64,000 nucleotides of DNA, taken from Oceanisphaera sp. IT1-181 (GTDB lineage Bacteria > Pseudomonadota > Gammaproteobacteria > Enterobacterales > Aeromonadaceae). Of the stretch, positions 55,531 to 64,000 are shown one piece after another. The stretch spans positions 1,483,001 through 1,547,000 of the forward strand of contig NZ_CP136856.1 of assembly GCF_033807535.1 (NCBI RefSeq), written 5' to 3'. The position numbers and the translations under genes are program-made. Under the pieces are notes generated by a model. That model was not told the DNA's origin, searched no databases, and was given only the letters and a program-made list of their open reading frames with translations. Position 1 is the first letter of the stretch; every line of letters begins with the position of its first letter.

Positions 55531-56560
55531 CCAGCACCTCGATGCGGTGGGTGTGGGGAGCCGTCAGCTCGCCAATGGCGCTTAAGTGCAAGTCGTGTTG
55601 CTCAGCCAACTGTAAAAAGTCGTTGACCGCCGCTGGGCTTACTGCCACCAGTAAGCCGCCACTGGTTTGCGGATCACATAAAATCTGTTGCTGGCGTGGG
55701 GTTAAGGGCGCCAACTTATGGCCGTAGGCTTCAAAGTTACGCAAAGTGCCACCCGGTACGGCACCGGCGGCTAAATAATGATCCAGCTCTGGCAGCAGGG
55801 GGATCTTATCCATATGCAAAATGGCACTGACATTCGCGCCATCACACACTTCCGCCAAATGCCCCATCAAACCAAAGCCGGTCACGTCTGTCATGGCGTT
55901 CACGCCGGCTAAGCGGGCAAAATCTTGGCCGGGTTTATTTAACTGACACATGACTTCAGCAGCCAAGGTGGCGTGCTCGGGCAATAACAGGCCTTTTTTC
56001 TGAGCAGTCGATAAAATGCCAATGCCTAAGGGTTTGGTCAGAAATAACAGGTCGCCCGCGCGGGCTGTGTCGTTGCGTTTAACTTGGTCAAGCTGGATTT
56101 GACCGGTTACGGCCAAGCCAAAAATAGGCTCAGGCGCATCTATGCTGTGGCCACCGGCCAGTGAAATGCCCGCGTCCATGCAGGCCTGACGGCCGCCATC
56201 AATCACTTGTTGGGCAATTTCGGGTGCTAATACATTGACCGGCCAGCCCAAAATGGCAATGGCCACAATAGGCGTGCCGCCCATGGCATACACATCGCTA
56301 ATGGCGTTGGTGGCAGCAATGCGGCCAAAGGTGAAGGGGTCATCAACAATGGGCATAAAGAAGTCGGTGGTGGAAATAATACCCATGCCATTGCCAATAT
56401 CGACCACGGCCGCGTCGTCCCGGCTGTCGTTACCCACGATTAAACGAGGGTCATTAAAGCGTGGCAGTTGGCTGTGTAAAATGGTGTCGAGCACGGTGGG
56501 CGAGATTTTGCAGCCGCAGCCGGCGCCGTGGCTATATTGAGTGAGGCGTATGGGTTCCAC
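55523..56560 (-). CDS. selD: Selenide, water dikinase
   Basis: 345 residues. SHGAGCGCKISP carries the active-site Cys and Lys (Cys, not selenocysteine); DDAAVVDIGNG and VTDVTGFGLMGHL are the ATP/Mg motifs of the PurM-like fold. It makes selenophosphate from selenide and ATP. First gene of the selD-selU operon. No selA, selB or selC is in the window. Confidence 0.96.
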   Translation of the reverse strand: MEPIRLTQYSHGAGCGCKISPTVLDTILHSQLPRFNDPRLIVGNDSRDDAAVVDIGNGMGIISTTDFFMPIVDDPFTFGRIAATNAISDVYAMGGTPIVAIAILGWPVNVLAPEIAQQVIDGGRQACMDAGISLAGGHSIDAPEPIFGLAVTGQIQLDQVKRNDTARAGDLLFLTKPLGIGILSTAQKKGLLLPEHATLAAEVMCQLNKPGQDFARLAGVNAMTDVTGFGLMGHLAEVCDGANVSAILHMDKIPLLPELDHYLAAGAVPGGTLRNFEAYGHKLAPLTPRQQQILCDPQTSGGLLVAVSPAAVNDFLQLAEQHDLHLSAIGELTAPHTHRIEVLGE

Positions 56561-56712
56561 TTGGGCTTCCTTGGGTTCACTGACAGAAAGCGGTCATACT
56601 ACTCCTAACGGGCAGGGCTGTGAATAAAGAACACGGGGTTTGTGAGGGCAAGCACTGTGGCTGGGCGTAAGAGAAGAGTGGTCAGGGCTTGATTTGGGCT
56701 TAAGTTACCCAT

Positions 56713-56746
56713 AAAAAAAGGCGCAAGATGATGACATCTCACGCCT
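56713..56746 (-). terminator. Terminator downstream of rlmI
   Basis: On the minus strand GGCGTGAGATG-TCAT-CATCTTGCGCC (two wobble pairs) is followed by a T run. It lies about 100 bp after the rlmI stop, beyond the heptamer repeat. Confidence 0.8.
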
Positions 56747-56780
56747 ACTTATAGCTAATCGGTTTGGGGTTATATTGTCG

Positions 56781-56822
56781 CTTCACGCTTCACGCTTCAC
56801 GCTTCACGCTTCACGCTTCACG
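56781..56822. repeat. Six tandem heptamers CTTCACG
   Basis: Six exact copies of CTTCACG lie just after the rlmI stop on the minus strand. A related tract is at 61523-61557. Slippage-prone simple repeat. Confidence 0.9.
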
Positions 56823-56845
56823 GCCCAAACCTCACGGCAAAGCGA

Positions 56846-58060
56846 TTACCAAGCTTGTACCACTAGGCCTTTTAAGTAATGACCTTCTGGGTAAGCGGTG
56901 CCAATCGGGTGATCCGCTGCTTGATTTAAGCGCTCTAAAATTTGCGCATCGCGACCTGCGTCCAGTGCCGCATCGGCCACCACTTTTTGGAACAAATCTT
57001 GGCTCATCAAACCGGAGCAAGAGAAGGTCAGCAAGATGCCGCCAGCATTAAGCAGCTGAAAGGCCAGCATATTAATGTCTTTATAACCGCGACACGCACC
57101 ATTGAGCTGGGCTTTGCTCTCGGCAAATTTTGGCGGATCTAGCACGATCACGTCGAAACGTTGGCCTTGTTCCCGATAAGCACGTAGCAACTTAAACACA
57201 TCGGCTTGTTCAAATTTAACGCGGCTTAAGTCTAGCTTATTGAGGGTCACGTTCTGCTCGGCCAAGGCCAATGCGGACTCAGACATATCAACGTTGATAA
57301 CTTCTGCAGCACCGCCTTTTAGCGCGTATACGCCAAAGGTACCTGTGTAGCTAAAGCAGTTTAATACGCGCTTATCTTTACAATAACGGGCGGCAATGCG
57401 GCGGTTATCGCGCTGATCCAGATAAAAACCGGTCTTATGACCGTTTTCAACGTCGACCAAGATTTTTACGCCTTGGTTTCCTGAAATTGCGTTTTCTTCG
57501 ATAATAATCGGCTGCTCGGGCAGGGTGCCAGACAAGACGCCTTTGCGCTCGGCAAGACCTTCTTTCTTGCGCACAGCTACATCAGAGCGCTCATAAATAC
57601 AGGCACCTGGGTACAAGGCATTGAGTGCGGCCACTATGGCTTTACGCCAGCGCTCGGCACCCGTGCTCAATAGCTGACACACCACCACTTGGTCATACAC
57701 GTCTATGGTGACGCCGGGCAAACCGTCAGATTCAGCGGCGCATAACCGATAACCGGTTAAACCTTGCTCATCAATCAATGGCTGGCGGCTGTCTTTCGCA
57801 CGCGTTAAGCGACGTAAGAAAAAGGCCTCGTCGATCACTTCGTCTTTATCAAAGCTCCACACTCGGGCGCGAATTTGCGACTGGGGCGAGTAAAAACCTC
57901 GGGCGAGCCATTCGCCTTTTTGACTAACAATATCCACCGTATCACCGGCGTTTGGTTGGCCGAGTACCTTATCTACGGCACGAGAAAATACCCAAGGGTG
58001 GCGACGTTGTAGGGACTTTTCTCGTCCGGCGATCAGAGTAACTGTGATGGTCATGGGCAT
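56846..58060 (-). CDS. rlmI: 23S rRNA m5C1962 methyltransferase
   Basis: 404 residues. N-terminal PUA domain (ITVTLIAGREKSLQRRHPWVF), then a Rossmann methyltransferase with NCFSYTGTFGVYALKGGA (SAM site), VIVLDPPKFAESK (catalytic motif IV) and LLTFSCSG (motif VI Cys). It methylates C1962 of 23S rRNA. Full length. Minus strand, alone. Confidence 0.94.
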   Translation of the reverse strand: MPMTITVTLIAGREKSLQRRHPWVFSRAVDKVLGQPNAGDTVDIVSQKGEWLARGFYSPQSQIRARVWSFDKDEVIDEAFFLRRLTRAKDSRQPLIDEQGLTGYRLCAAESDGLPGVTIDVYDQVVVCQLLSTGAERWRKAIVAALNALYPGACIYERSDVAVRKKEGLAERKGVLSGTLPEQPIIIEENAISGNQGVKILVDVENGHKTGFYLDQRDNRRIAARYCKDKRVLNCFSYTGTFGVYALKGGAAEVINVDMSESALALAEQNVTLNKLDLSRVKFEQADVFKLLRAYREQGQRFDVIVLDPPKFAESKAQLNGACRGYKDINMLAFQLLNAGGILLTFSCSGLMSQDLFQKVVADAALDAGRDAQILERLNQAADHPIGTAYPEGHYLKGLVVQAW

Positions 58061-58181
58061 GCTATGTAAAGGAAGCGGGCGGTGATTTTAAAGGGTTGCG
58101 CGGCCAAGCACAAACCAACGGCGAAAATAAATAGTGGAACGGCAGAATGTGGCTAATGGTTTGCCTCACTCCTCACTCAAC

Positions 58182-58220
58182 TTGACATGCGAATAATCAT
58201 ATATATGATTATTCGCATGT
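58182..58220 (+). promoter_or_regulatory. ars promoter with 36-bp perfect palindromic operator
   Basis: TTGACA (58182-58187) and TATGAT (58204-58209), 16 bp apart, overlap a perfect palindrome spanning 58185-58220 with half-site ACATGCGAATAATCATAT. ArsR-type repressors bind AT-rich inverted repeats over their own promoter, so this is almost certainly the arsR operator. Confidence 0.88.
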
Positions 58221-58256
58221 TTGATTATTTGTATGTATGTGTGGGAGTAAGTGGTC

Positions 58257-58589
58257 ATGTCGCCGTTGGTGTTTTTCAAATGCCTTGCCGAAGACACGCG
58301 CTTAAAATCTTTGTTGCTGATTTTTCAGCATCAAGAGCTGTGCGTCTGTGATCTGCAACAGGCATTGCAGCTAAGCCAGCCTAAGGTGTCTCGCCATTTG
58401 GCTGAGCTGCGAAAATGCGAGTTATTGATGGATGAGCGCCGCGGCAAATGGGTCTATTACCGTTTACACCCAGATTTGCCGAGTTGGGCCCGCCAAATAT
58501 TGCAGCAAACCGCCGCCCATCATCCGGACTATTTACAACACTGCGAGCAACAACTGGCTCGTGACTCCACATCATGTGAGCGTGAATAA
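58257..58589 (+). CDS. arsR: ArsR-family arsenic-responsive repressor
   Basis: 110 residues. A winged helix with ELCVCDLQQALQLSQPKVSRH, where CVC matches the ELCVCDL arsenite-binding motif of ArsR in alpha-3, followed by recognition helix SQPKVSRHLAELR. It releases DNA when arsenite binds. ATG 58257 is the family start; GTG at 58251 is an alternative. Lies 37 bp after the palindrome and abuts arsC (stop and start contiguous). Confidence 0.94.
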   Translation: MSPLVFFKCLAEDTRLKSLLLIFQHQELCVCDLQQALQLSQPKVSRHLAELRKCELLMDERRGKWVYYRLHPDLPSWARQILQQTAAHHPDYLQHCEQQLARDSTSCERE

Positions 58590-59102
58590 ATGAAAATTTT
58601 ATATATTTGTACCCATAATCGCTGTCGCAGCATCTTGTCTGAAGCCGTGACTCAGCATTACGGTCAAGGGTTACTGGAGGCAAGAAGCGCCGGCAGTCAG
58701 CCCGCGGGCGCCGTGCATCCATTATCTTTGGTGTATTTAGCCCAAGCGGGAATCAATACCGCTGAACTGCGCAGTCAGTCCTGGGATGAATTCGAGGATT
58801 TTGCACCGGATGTGGTGATCACAGTGTGCGACAGTGCGGCAGCAGAGAGTTGCCCAGTGTGGTTTGGTAACAGCTTAGTCTTACATTGGGGCTTGGCCGA
58901 TCCGTCTAAATTAACCGGTACCGATGAAGAGCTGGCGGACGCCTTTCGCCACACCATTCGCTTAATCAATGACAGAGTTGAGGCCTTATTAACCGTGGCG
59001 CGCCAAGAGCCCTCTCAATGGCCCGCAGCCCTGTCTTTATTAGCCGCACAGCTCGCAAGTAAAGAGTCCTCAGATACACAGCCTTCAGGAATAAAACCAT
59101 GA
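58590..59102 (+). CDS. arsC: Arsenate reductase, LMW-phosphatase type
   Basis: 170 residues. The P-loop CTHNRCRS (Cys7) and the relay cysteines 80 and 88 (VITVCDSAAAESCPVW) correspond to the thioredoxin-coupled ArsC of the low-molecular-weight tyrosine phosphatase fold. It reduces arsenate to arsenite. The C-terminal ~35 residues extend beyond the usual length. It starts directly after arsR and overlaps arsH by 4 bp. Confidence 0.93.
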   Translation: MKILYICTHNRCRSILSEAVTQHYGQGLLEARSAGSQPAGAVHPLSLVYLAQAGINTAELRSQSWDEFEDFAPDVVITVCDSAAAESCPVWFGNSLVLHWGLADPSKLTGTDEELADAFRHTIRLINDRVEALLTVARQEPSQWPAALSLLAAQLASKESSDTQPSGIKP

Positions 59103-59827
59103 GCCTAACCGACATCAGTTTGCCGGATCTTAGTTTACCCAATATAGACGAGCAGCATTTTCAGTTACCGCATTTCTCCCACACAGAGCCCGGTGCTCAC
59201 AAGCCGCGCATCTTGCTGCTTTATGGCTCTTTGCGTCCGCGCTCGTTTAGCCGCTTAGTGGTGGAAGAGTGCGCCCGTTTACTGCTGTTTATGGGAGCGG
59301 ACGTGCGCATTTATGATCCCACCGGCTTGCCGTTAGCCGATGGCGATGATGTCGAGCACGCTAAAGTGCAAGAGTTGCGTGAGCTCGTGAATTGGTCTGA
59401 GGGCCAAGTGTGGTGCTCGCCGGAGCGCCATGGTGCCATGACAGGCGTGATGAAAACCCAAATTGATTGGATCCCGCTTAGTCTAGGTGCGGTACGACCC
59501 AGTCAAGGTAAAACACTGGCGGTAATGCAGGTGTGTGGCGGTTCTCAGTCATTTAATGCGGTGAATCAGCTGCGCATTTTAGGTCGTTGGATGCGCATGG
59601 TCACCATTCCCAATCAGTCTTCGGTGGCCAAGGCATTTATGGAGTTTGATGATAATAACCGCATGAAACCCTCGCCTTATTACAACCGCATCGTTGATGT
59701 GATGGAAGAATTGATGAAATTCACGCTACTCACCCGCGATAATAGCGCCTATTTAACGGATCGTTATTCAGAGCGCGTAGAAACTGGCGAACAGTTGATA
59801 AATAGAGTCAATCAAAGCGCGCTCTAG
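59099..59827 (+). CDS. arsH: ArsH organoarsenical NADPH oxidase
   Basis: 242 residues, flavodoxin-like. LLLYGSLRPRSFSRLVVEE is the FMN-phosphate loop; WCSPERHGAMTGVMKTQIDW and VCGGSQSFNAVNQLR are ArsH signatures. It oxidises trivalent methyl- and aromatic arsenicals with NADPH and oxygen. The ATGA overlap with arsC shows operon membership. Confidence 0.95.
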   Translation: MSLTDISLPDLSLPNIDEQHFQLPHFSHTEPGAHKPRILLLYGSLRPRSFSRLVVEECARLLLFMGADVRIYDPTGLPLADGDDVEHAKVQELRELVNWSEGQVWCSPERHGAMTGVMKTQIDWIPLSLGAVRPSQGKTLAVMQVCGGSQSFNAVNQLRILGRWMRMVTIPNQSSVAKAFMEFDDNNRMKPSPYYNRIVDVMEELMKFTLLTRDNSAYLTDRYSERVETGEQLINRVNQSAL

Positions 59828-59935
59828 ATCTCACGCGGTAGGCTGTAGGTAATACGCCGTACCTAAAAAAGACGGTCTTTGTCTGTTTCGTAGTGCGTAT
59901 AGCGTAAGACGTATGGCGTTAAAAAGGAGATTAAG

Positions 59936-60982
59936 ATGGGCATATTTGAACGTTATTTATCGGTGTGGGTGGGCTTAAGCATAGTGGCGGGCGTGCTGCT
60001 AGGCCAAGCGGTGCCCGGTGTGTTTGCTAGCTTGGCCCATTTAGAATTTGCGCACGTGAACTTAGTGGTGGCGGTACTGATTTGGGTGATGATTACGCCG
60101 ATGATGATCCAAATCGACTTTGCCGCCGTGAAAGATGTCGGCAAAAAGCCTAAAGGTTTGCTATTAACGCTGGTGATTAACTGGCTGGTAAAACCTTTTA
60201 CCATGGCTTTCTTGGGTTGGTTGTTTTTTCGCGTGCTGTTCGCCCCTTGGGTAGATCCGAGCACGGCGGGGGAATACATAGCCGGCATGATCTTACTGGG
60301 CGTGGCACCCTGTACGGCCATGGTGTTTGTGTGGAGCCAGCTAACGCGCGGCGACCCTAACTACACCTTGGTGCAAGTGTCGGTCAATAACCTGATCATG
60401 GTGTTTGCTTTTGCGCCTTTGGCAGCCTTGTTGCTGGGCATGAACGCCATTGCGGTACCTTGGCAGACCTTATTGTTATCGGTAGGTTTGTATGTAGTGC
60501 TGCCACTGGTCGCCGGTATTCTTATCCGTTTGTTGTGGCTTAGTGTGCAAAGTAAAAAGCCGGTACCACAACCGGTATCGGTATTAGTGGCGCGCTGTAA
60601 ACCTTGGTCGATATTGGGTTTGCTGGCCACGGTAGTACTATTATTTGGCCTACAAGCGCCGACTATAGTGGCTAAGCCGTTAGTGATCGGCTTAATCGCG
60701 ATTCCTTTAATGCTGCAAACCTACGGTATTTTCGCGCTGGGTTATTGGCTGGCGCTTAAACTCAAGCTCAGCCACAACATAGCCGCTCCTGCTTGTATGA
60801 TTGGCACCTCTAACTTTTTTGAGTTAGCGGTCGCCGTCGCCATCGGCTTATTTGGCCTACATTCAGGCGCGGCCCTAGCCACAGTAGTGGGTGTATTAGT
60901 GGAAGTGCCGGTGATGTTGTCGCTAGTGTGGTTTGCCAACCGCACCAGACCATGGTTTGAGACGAGCGCCAGTGAAGGGTAA
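59936..60982 (+). CDS. acr3: ACR3-family arsenite efflux permease
   Basis: 348 residues with ten membrane segments. GVAPCTAMVFVWSQL contains the conserved Cys of the arsenite path, and GTSNFFELAVAVAIG the conserved Glu region of ACR3. It exports arsenite using the membrane potential. Preceded by AAGGAG; a 108-bp gap separates it from arsH, so it may have some independent control. Confidence 0.95.
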   Translation: MGIFERYLSVWVGLSIVAGVLLGQAVPGVFASLAHLEFAHVNLVVAVLIWVMITPMMIQIDFAAVKDVGKKPKGLLLTLVINWLVKPFTMAFLGWLFFRVLFAPWVDPSTAGEYIAGMILLGVAPCTAMVFVWSQLTRGDPNYTLVQVSVNNLIMVFAFAPLAALLLGMNAIAVPWQTLLLSVGLYVVLPLVAGILIRLLWLSVQSKKPVPQPVSVLVARCKPWSILGLLATVVLLFGLQAPTIVAKPLVIGLIAIPLMLQTYGIFALGYWLALKLKLSHNIAAPACMIGTSNFFELAVAVAIGLFGLHSGAALATVVGVLVEVPVMLSLVWFANRTRPWFETSASEG

Positions 60983-61102
60983 AGGTCGCCCGTCAAGGGT
61001 AAAAGGTAAGGGGATGAGACAACACTAAACCTATTTTTTGCCACGGAATCCACTGAATCCACGGAAAAATAGAAATCAAATCTGAAGAGATATTTATTGG
61101 TA

Positions 61103-61420
61103 CCTGATTACTTATGAACCTCAGCCATTATGCTGCCCAGCTTCGGTTTGTTCTTTATAGCAGTCCGCAAGGCTTCAAGGCCAAATGGTCTGGCTTTGTA
61201 GCTGCCCAATTTATTCGGCAGGCCAGCTTTGCTGGCTGTTACTGAGGTTTAGATTTAAACCCAAACACCAAACCGGGCCGAATAAATTGGCCCCTACAAG
61301 GTCAAAACCCAAAACCGAGCCTCATACTCTTCGCCGAAGAGACTGGTGCCTCCACGTAATTCATTGAATTAATAGATTATTAGTTCAATGGGTTATGGCT
61401 GAACTTTGTGGGTAATCAGG
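61103..61420 (+). repeat. MITE-like repeat, copy 3
   Basis: 318 bp bounded by CCTGATTAC and GTAATCAGG. Shares with the 51.7-kb copy the words CTTATGAACCTCAGCCAT, CAGCTTTGCTGGCTG, TTTAGATTTAAACCCAAACA and GGGTAATCAGG. Left flank TA. No coding capacity; the rest of 60983-61555 holds only this, a terminator and a heptamer tract. Confidence 0.78.
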
Positions 61421-61484
61421 TGTTGGTAAAGATTAAGAGAGCTCAGCATCGTCATTAGTTTTTTAAGTTAAGCGCAAACCAAAC

Positions 61485-61514
61485 AAAAACACCGAGCATC
61501 TGCTCGGTGTTTTT
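61485..61514. terminator. Bidirectional terminator between acr3 and fumA
   Basis: AAAAACACCGAGCA-TC-TGCTCGGTGTTTTT with T runs on both strands, about 40 bp after the fumarase stop. Confidence 0.9.
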
Positions 61515-61522
61515 GTATTATT

Positions 61523-61557
61523 ACGTTTCACGTTTCACGTTTCACGTTTCACGCTTC
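61523..61557. repeat. Tandem heptamers ACGTTTC
   Basis: Four copies of ACGTTTC and one ACGCTTC run directly up to the stop codon of the fumarase gene on the minus strand. Similar in unit length and sequence to 56781-56822. Confidence 0.88.
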
Positions 61558-63079
61558 ACTGGGAACTGAGTCTGGCATCCAGCTCTTCGATTTTGGCGCG
61601 CCAAATGGCGGGGCCGGTGACGTGGGCGTTATTGCCCTCGCTATCTACCGCCACCGTCACCGGCATATCTTCCACTTCAAACTCATAGATGGCTTCCATA
61701 CCTAAGTCTTCAAAGGCCACCACGCGGGCTTTCTTCACCGCCTTGGCGACCAAGTAAGCGGCACCGCCTACGGCCATTAGGTACACGGCTTTATGCTGCT
61801 TTATAGACTCAACGGTAGCGGGGCCTCGTTCTGCCTTGCCGACCATGCCGATCAAACCGGCTTGCTCTAGCATCATGTCGGTAAACTTATCCATGCGGGT
61901 CGCAGTCGTGGGGCCAGCAGGGCCTACGGCTTCGTTACCAATGGCATCTACTGGGCCGACGTAATAGATAAAGCGGTCTTTAAAATCAACCGGCAGCGTT
62001 TCGCCGTTGCTGAGCATTTCTTGAATACGTTTGTGGGCGGCGTCGCGACCGGTCAGTAACTTGCCGGACAGTAAGACAGTTTCACCCATTTTCCAGTCAG
62101 CAATATCGGCCCGCGTGACTGTATCTAAGTTTACGCGACGTGCGCTATCGCCCACCTCCCAGGTCACTTCTGGCCAGTCTTCCAGTCTTGGCGGCGTAAG
62201 TTCCGCAGGTCCTGAGCCGTTTAGCGTAAAGTGCACGTGACGAGTGGCGGCACAGTTGGGGATCATCACCACCGGCTTTGAAGCCGCGTGAGTAGGAGCT
62301 GACATAATTTTGATGTCCACGACCGTGGTGAGTCCGCCTAAGCCTTGGGCGCCGATGCCGAGCTTATTGGCTCGTTCAAAGATGTCTAAGCGCAGCTTTT
62401 CTTCGGTAGTAACAGCACCGCGCTCAATCAGCTCATGAATATCCACCGGATCCATTAATGACTCTTTGGCCAGCACTGCGGCTTTTTCGGCGGTGCCACC
62501 AATACCAATGCCCAGCATGCCAGGCGGGCACCAACCGGCGCCCATAGTGGGCAGTGTTTTTAGCACCCACTCGGCTACGTCATCGGACGGGTTAAGCATG
62601 GCCATCTTGGCTTTGTTCTCAGAGCCACCGCCTTTGGCGGCAATGGCCACTTCTACTTCCGCGCCTGGCACCATGTCGATGTGCACCACAGACGGGGTAT
62701 TGTCTTTGGTATTGATACGCTTACCGGCCGGATCTGCCACTATCGAGGCACGCAGCGGATTATCGGGATTTAGGTAGGCGCGGCGTACGCCTTCATCCAC
62801 CATTTCTTGTACCGTTAAATCGCTATCCCACTGCACTTGCATGCCAATTTTGACGAAGCAGGTGACAATGCCCGTGTCTTGGCAGATGGGGCGATGGCCT
62901 TCGGCGGCCATGCGCGAGTTAATTAAAATCTGCGCGATGGCGTCTTTGGCGGCGGTGCTTTGTTCTTTTAAGTAGGCTTTTTCTAGCGCTTGTACGAAGT
63001 CCAAGGGATGGTAGTAAGAAATGTATTGCAGCGCATCGGCAACTGATTCGATAAAGTCCTGCTTTTTGATAATGCTCAT
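61556..63079 (-). CDS. fumA: Fumarate hydratase, class I (4Fe-4S)
   Basis: 507 residues. GHRPICQDTGIVTCF, GWCPPGMLGIGIGG and MIPNCAATRHVHF carry conserved Fe-S and substrate residues; the C-terminal beta-domain has VGPAGPTTATRMDKF. It interconverts fumarate and malate in the citric acid cycle. Oxygen-sensitive class; no class II fumC is in the window. ATG at 63079 has GAGGAAG upstream. Monocistronic, divergent from pabB. Confidence 0.95.
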   Translation of the reverse strand: MSIIKKQDFIESVADALQYISYYHPLDFVQALEKAYLKEQSTAAKDAIAQILINSRMAAEGHRPICQDTGIVTCFVKIGMQVQWDSDLTVQEMVDEGVRRAYLNPDNPLRASIVADPAGKRINTKDNTPSVVHIDMVPGAEVEVAIAAKGGGSENKAKMAMLNPSDDVAEWVLKTLPTMGAGWCPPGMLGIGIGGTAEKAAVLAKESLMDPVDIHELIERGAVTTEEKLRLDIFERANKLGIGAQGLGGLTTVVDIKIMSAPTHAASKPVVMIPNCAATRHVHFTLNGSGPAELTPPRLEDWPEVTWEVGDSARRVNLDTVTRADIADWKMGETVLLSGKLLTGRDAAHKRIQEMLSNGETLPVDFKDRFIYYVGPVDAIGNEAVGPAGPTTATRMDKFTDMMLEQAGLIGMVGKAERGPATVESIKQHKAVYLMAVGGAAYLVAKAVKKARVVAFEDLGMEAIYEFEVEDMPVTVAVDSEGNNAHVTGPAIWRAKIEELDARLSSQ

Positions 63080-63286
63080 GGCTTCCTCTTGCGGGTCTGC
63101 GGTGGCTCAGAGCTGGGGCAATATGGTGGCGTTATATTTCGATGACTGTATTTATGACTCGAAAAATAAGGCAAGGCACCAGACTCGGCTCTGTATTGTT
63201 ATATTGACGCTATGATACGCTTCACCGCCCTAAGCTGGCCAGCCTGAGTGCAGGGCAGATGTCAAAACTGTCGAGTGGATTACATA

Positions 63287-64000
63287 ATGGGACTGCCTTT
63301 ACATATTCACAGCCAAGCATTTAATGGCGCTGTGCATGATTTTTTTTCGCCAATTGCTCATCTGCCCTGGGCCATGTTGCTGGAGTCGGGCGCGCCATTA
63401 GGCACGGATAGCCGCTTTCATATTATCAGCGCCGAGCCGTTAGCGACCTTGGTCACCCAAGGTGCAGACACTGTTATTGAGCACTTTGAGCACGTTGAGC
63501 AAAACCAAAACCACAACCAGCGCTATCGCTCCACTGAGTCGCCGTTTGCTTTATTAAAGCAGTGGCAAGATAAGCTAATAGGTGAAGTAAGTTTGCCTGA
63601 ATCATACCAACATCTGCCATTTTGTGGCGGGGCGCTGGGGTTGTTTAGCTATGACTTAGGCCGTCGAGTGGAGCGCATTCCCAGCCTCGCCATTAATGAA
63701 CTCACCACCCCCGACATGGCAGTGGCGTTGGTGGACTGGGCTTGGGTGATTGATACCGAGCTACAGCAGGCGCACTTATTGGTGCTGGGTGATGAAGCCG
63801 CTTTAAGCGCGCGCTTGGCGTGGTGGCAGGCTCAGCAAGCGAAGACTACTGATCCGTTTAAGCTGTTAAGCGATTGGCAGGCGAGCAGGACTCAAAGTGA
63901 ATATGAAACTAGCTTTAATACCGTGCAGGATTATCTGAGCGCTGGCGATTGCTATCAAATTAATCTGACGCTGCGCTTTAATGCTGGCTTTAGCGGTGAC
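63287..64000 (+). CDS. pabB: Aminodeoxychorismate synthase component I, N-terminal part
   Basis: The first 238 residues only; the frame runs off the window. The N-terminal domain (PWAMLLESG, RFHIISAEPLATLV, FCGGALGLFSYDLGRR) matches the anthranilate-synthase N domain, and YLSAGDCYQINLT-like DYLSAGDCYQINLTLRF begins the chorismate-binding domain. With PabA it makes 4-amino-4-deoxychorismate for folate. The FSYDLGR and wording of the N-terminal half favour PabB over TrpE. Start at ATG 63287. Confidence 0.9.
   Translation, partial: MGLPLHIHSQAFNGAVHDFFSPIAHLPWAMLLESGAPLGTDSRFHIISAEPLATLVTQGADTVIEHFEHVEQNQNHNQRYRSTESPFALLKQWQDKLIGEVSLPESYQHLPFCGGALGLFSYDLGRRVERIPSLAINELTTPDMAVALVDWAWVIDTELQQAHLLVLGDEAALSARLAWWQAQQAKTTDPFKLLSDWQASRTQSEYETSFNTVQDYLSAGDCYQINLTLRFNAGFSGD

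Noticed and set aside
56781..56822. Possible second CRISPR array
   Set aside because: Seven-base units without spacers; a simple tandem repeat.

Overview
The window looks like a chromosomal segment of a marine or brackish gammaproteobacterium, probably of the Aeromonadales (Oceanisphaera/Oceanimonas type). That placement is an inference from gene content (4.5S RNA, YcgN, RlmI, SelD-SelU, GlpK-GlpD, cbb3 oxidase, MepA); no rRNA or tRNA gene was found to fix it.

The most important part is 1131-9233. A 4.5S RNA gene (ffs, 1131-1246) is followed at once by a 7,972-bp element (1262-9233) with perfect 26-bp terminal inverted repeats beginning TGT and ending ACA, several TnsB-type repeats at each end, and a 5-bp target duplication (TTTTT). 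Inside are a decayed tnsA start, an IS1595-type transposase gene, a short type I-F CRISPR array (28-bp repeats, 32-bp spacers), a complete type II CBASS operon (patatin phospholipase, DncV-like cyclase, E1-E2 fusion Cap2, JAB peptidase Cap3) and an IS903-like element with its own 9-bp target duplication. The last spacer, flanked by degenerate repeats, matches ffs at 24 of 32 positions. The match has a CC PAM and lies 48 bp from the insertion point. This is the architecture of a type I-F3 CRISPR-associated Tn7-like transposon (CAST) at its ffs home site, but tnsB, tnsC, tniQ, cas8/5, cas7 and cas6 are all missing. What remains is ends, homing guide and anti-phage cargo.

9234-17300 is an AT-richer accessory stretch: a metallothionein, a CsbD stress protein, an unknown membrane protein, and a TRAP transporter-asparaginase operon with a GntR regulator behind it. 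17300-38400 is mostly small housekeeping and hypothetical genes (DUF2799, DUF3297, DUF6172, a RIO-type kinase, YcgN, PsiE, a deaminase, a SOUL protein, a VWA protein with five tandem repeats, gamma-glutamyltransferase, RNase Z, nitronate monooxygenase, carbamate kinase, methyltransferases, an EamA transporter). It also holds a truncated DUF1971 gene and a chemoreceptor remnant.

38695-43827 is a compact cbb3-type oxidase operon: CcoN with a CcoS-like N-terminal extension, CcoO, a single-haem CcoP and a CcoI-like copper ATPase. Then come an outer-membrane barrel, an MscS channel, glpD-glpK (glycerol use), mepA, selD-selU (selenium for tRNA), rlmI, an arsenic operon (arsR-arsC-arsH-acr3) under a perfect 36-bp palindrome, class I fumarase, and the start of pabB cut by the window end. 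Intergenic spaces from 22 kb onward carry a family of related palindromic repeats, including three MITE-like copies bounded by CCTGATTAC/GTAATCAGG.
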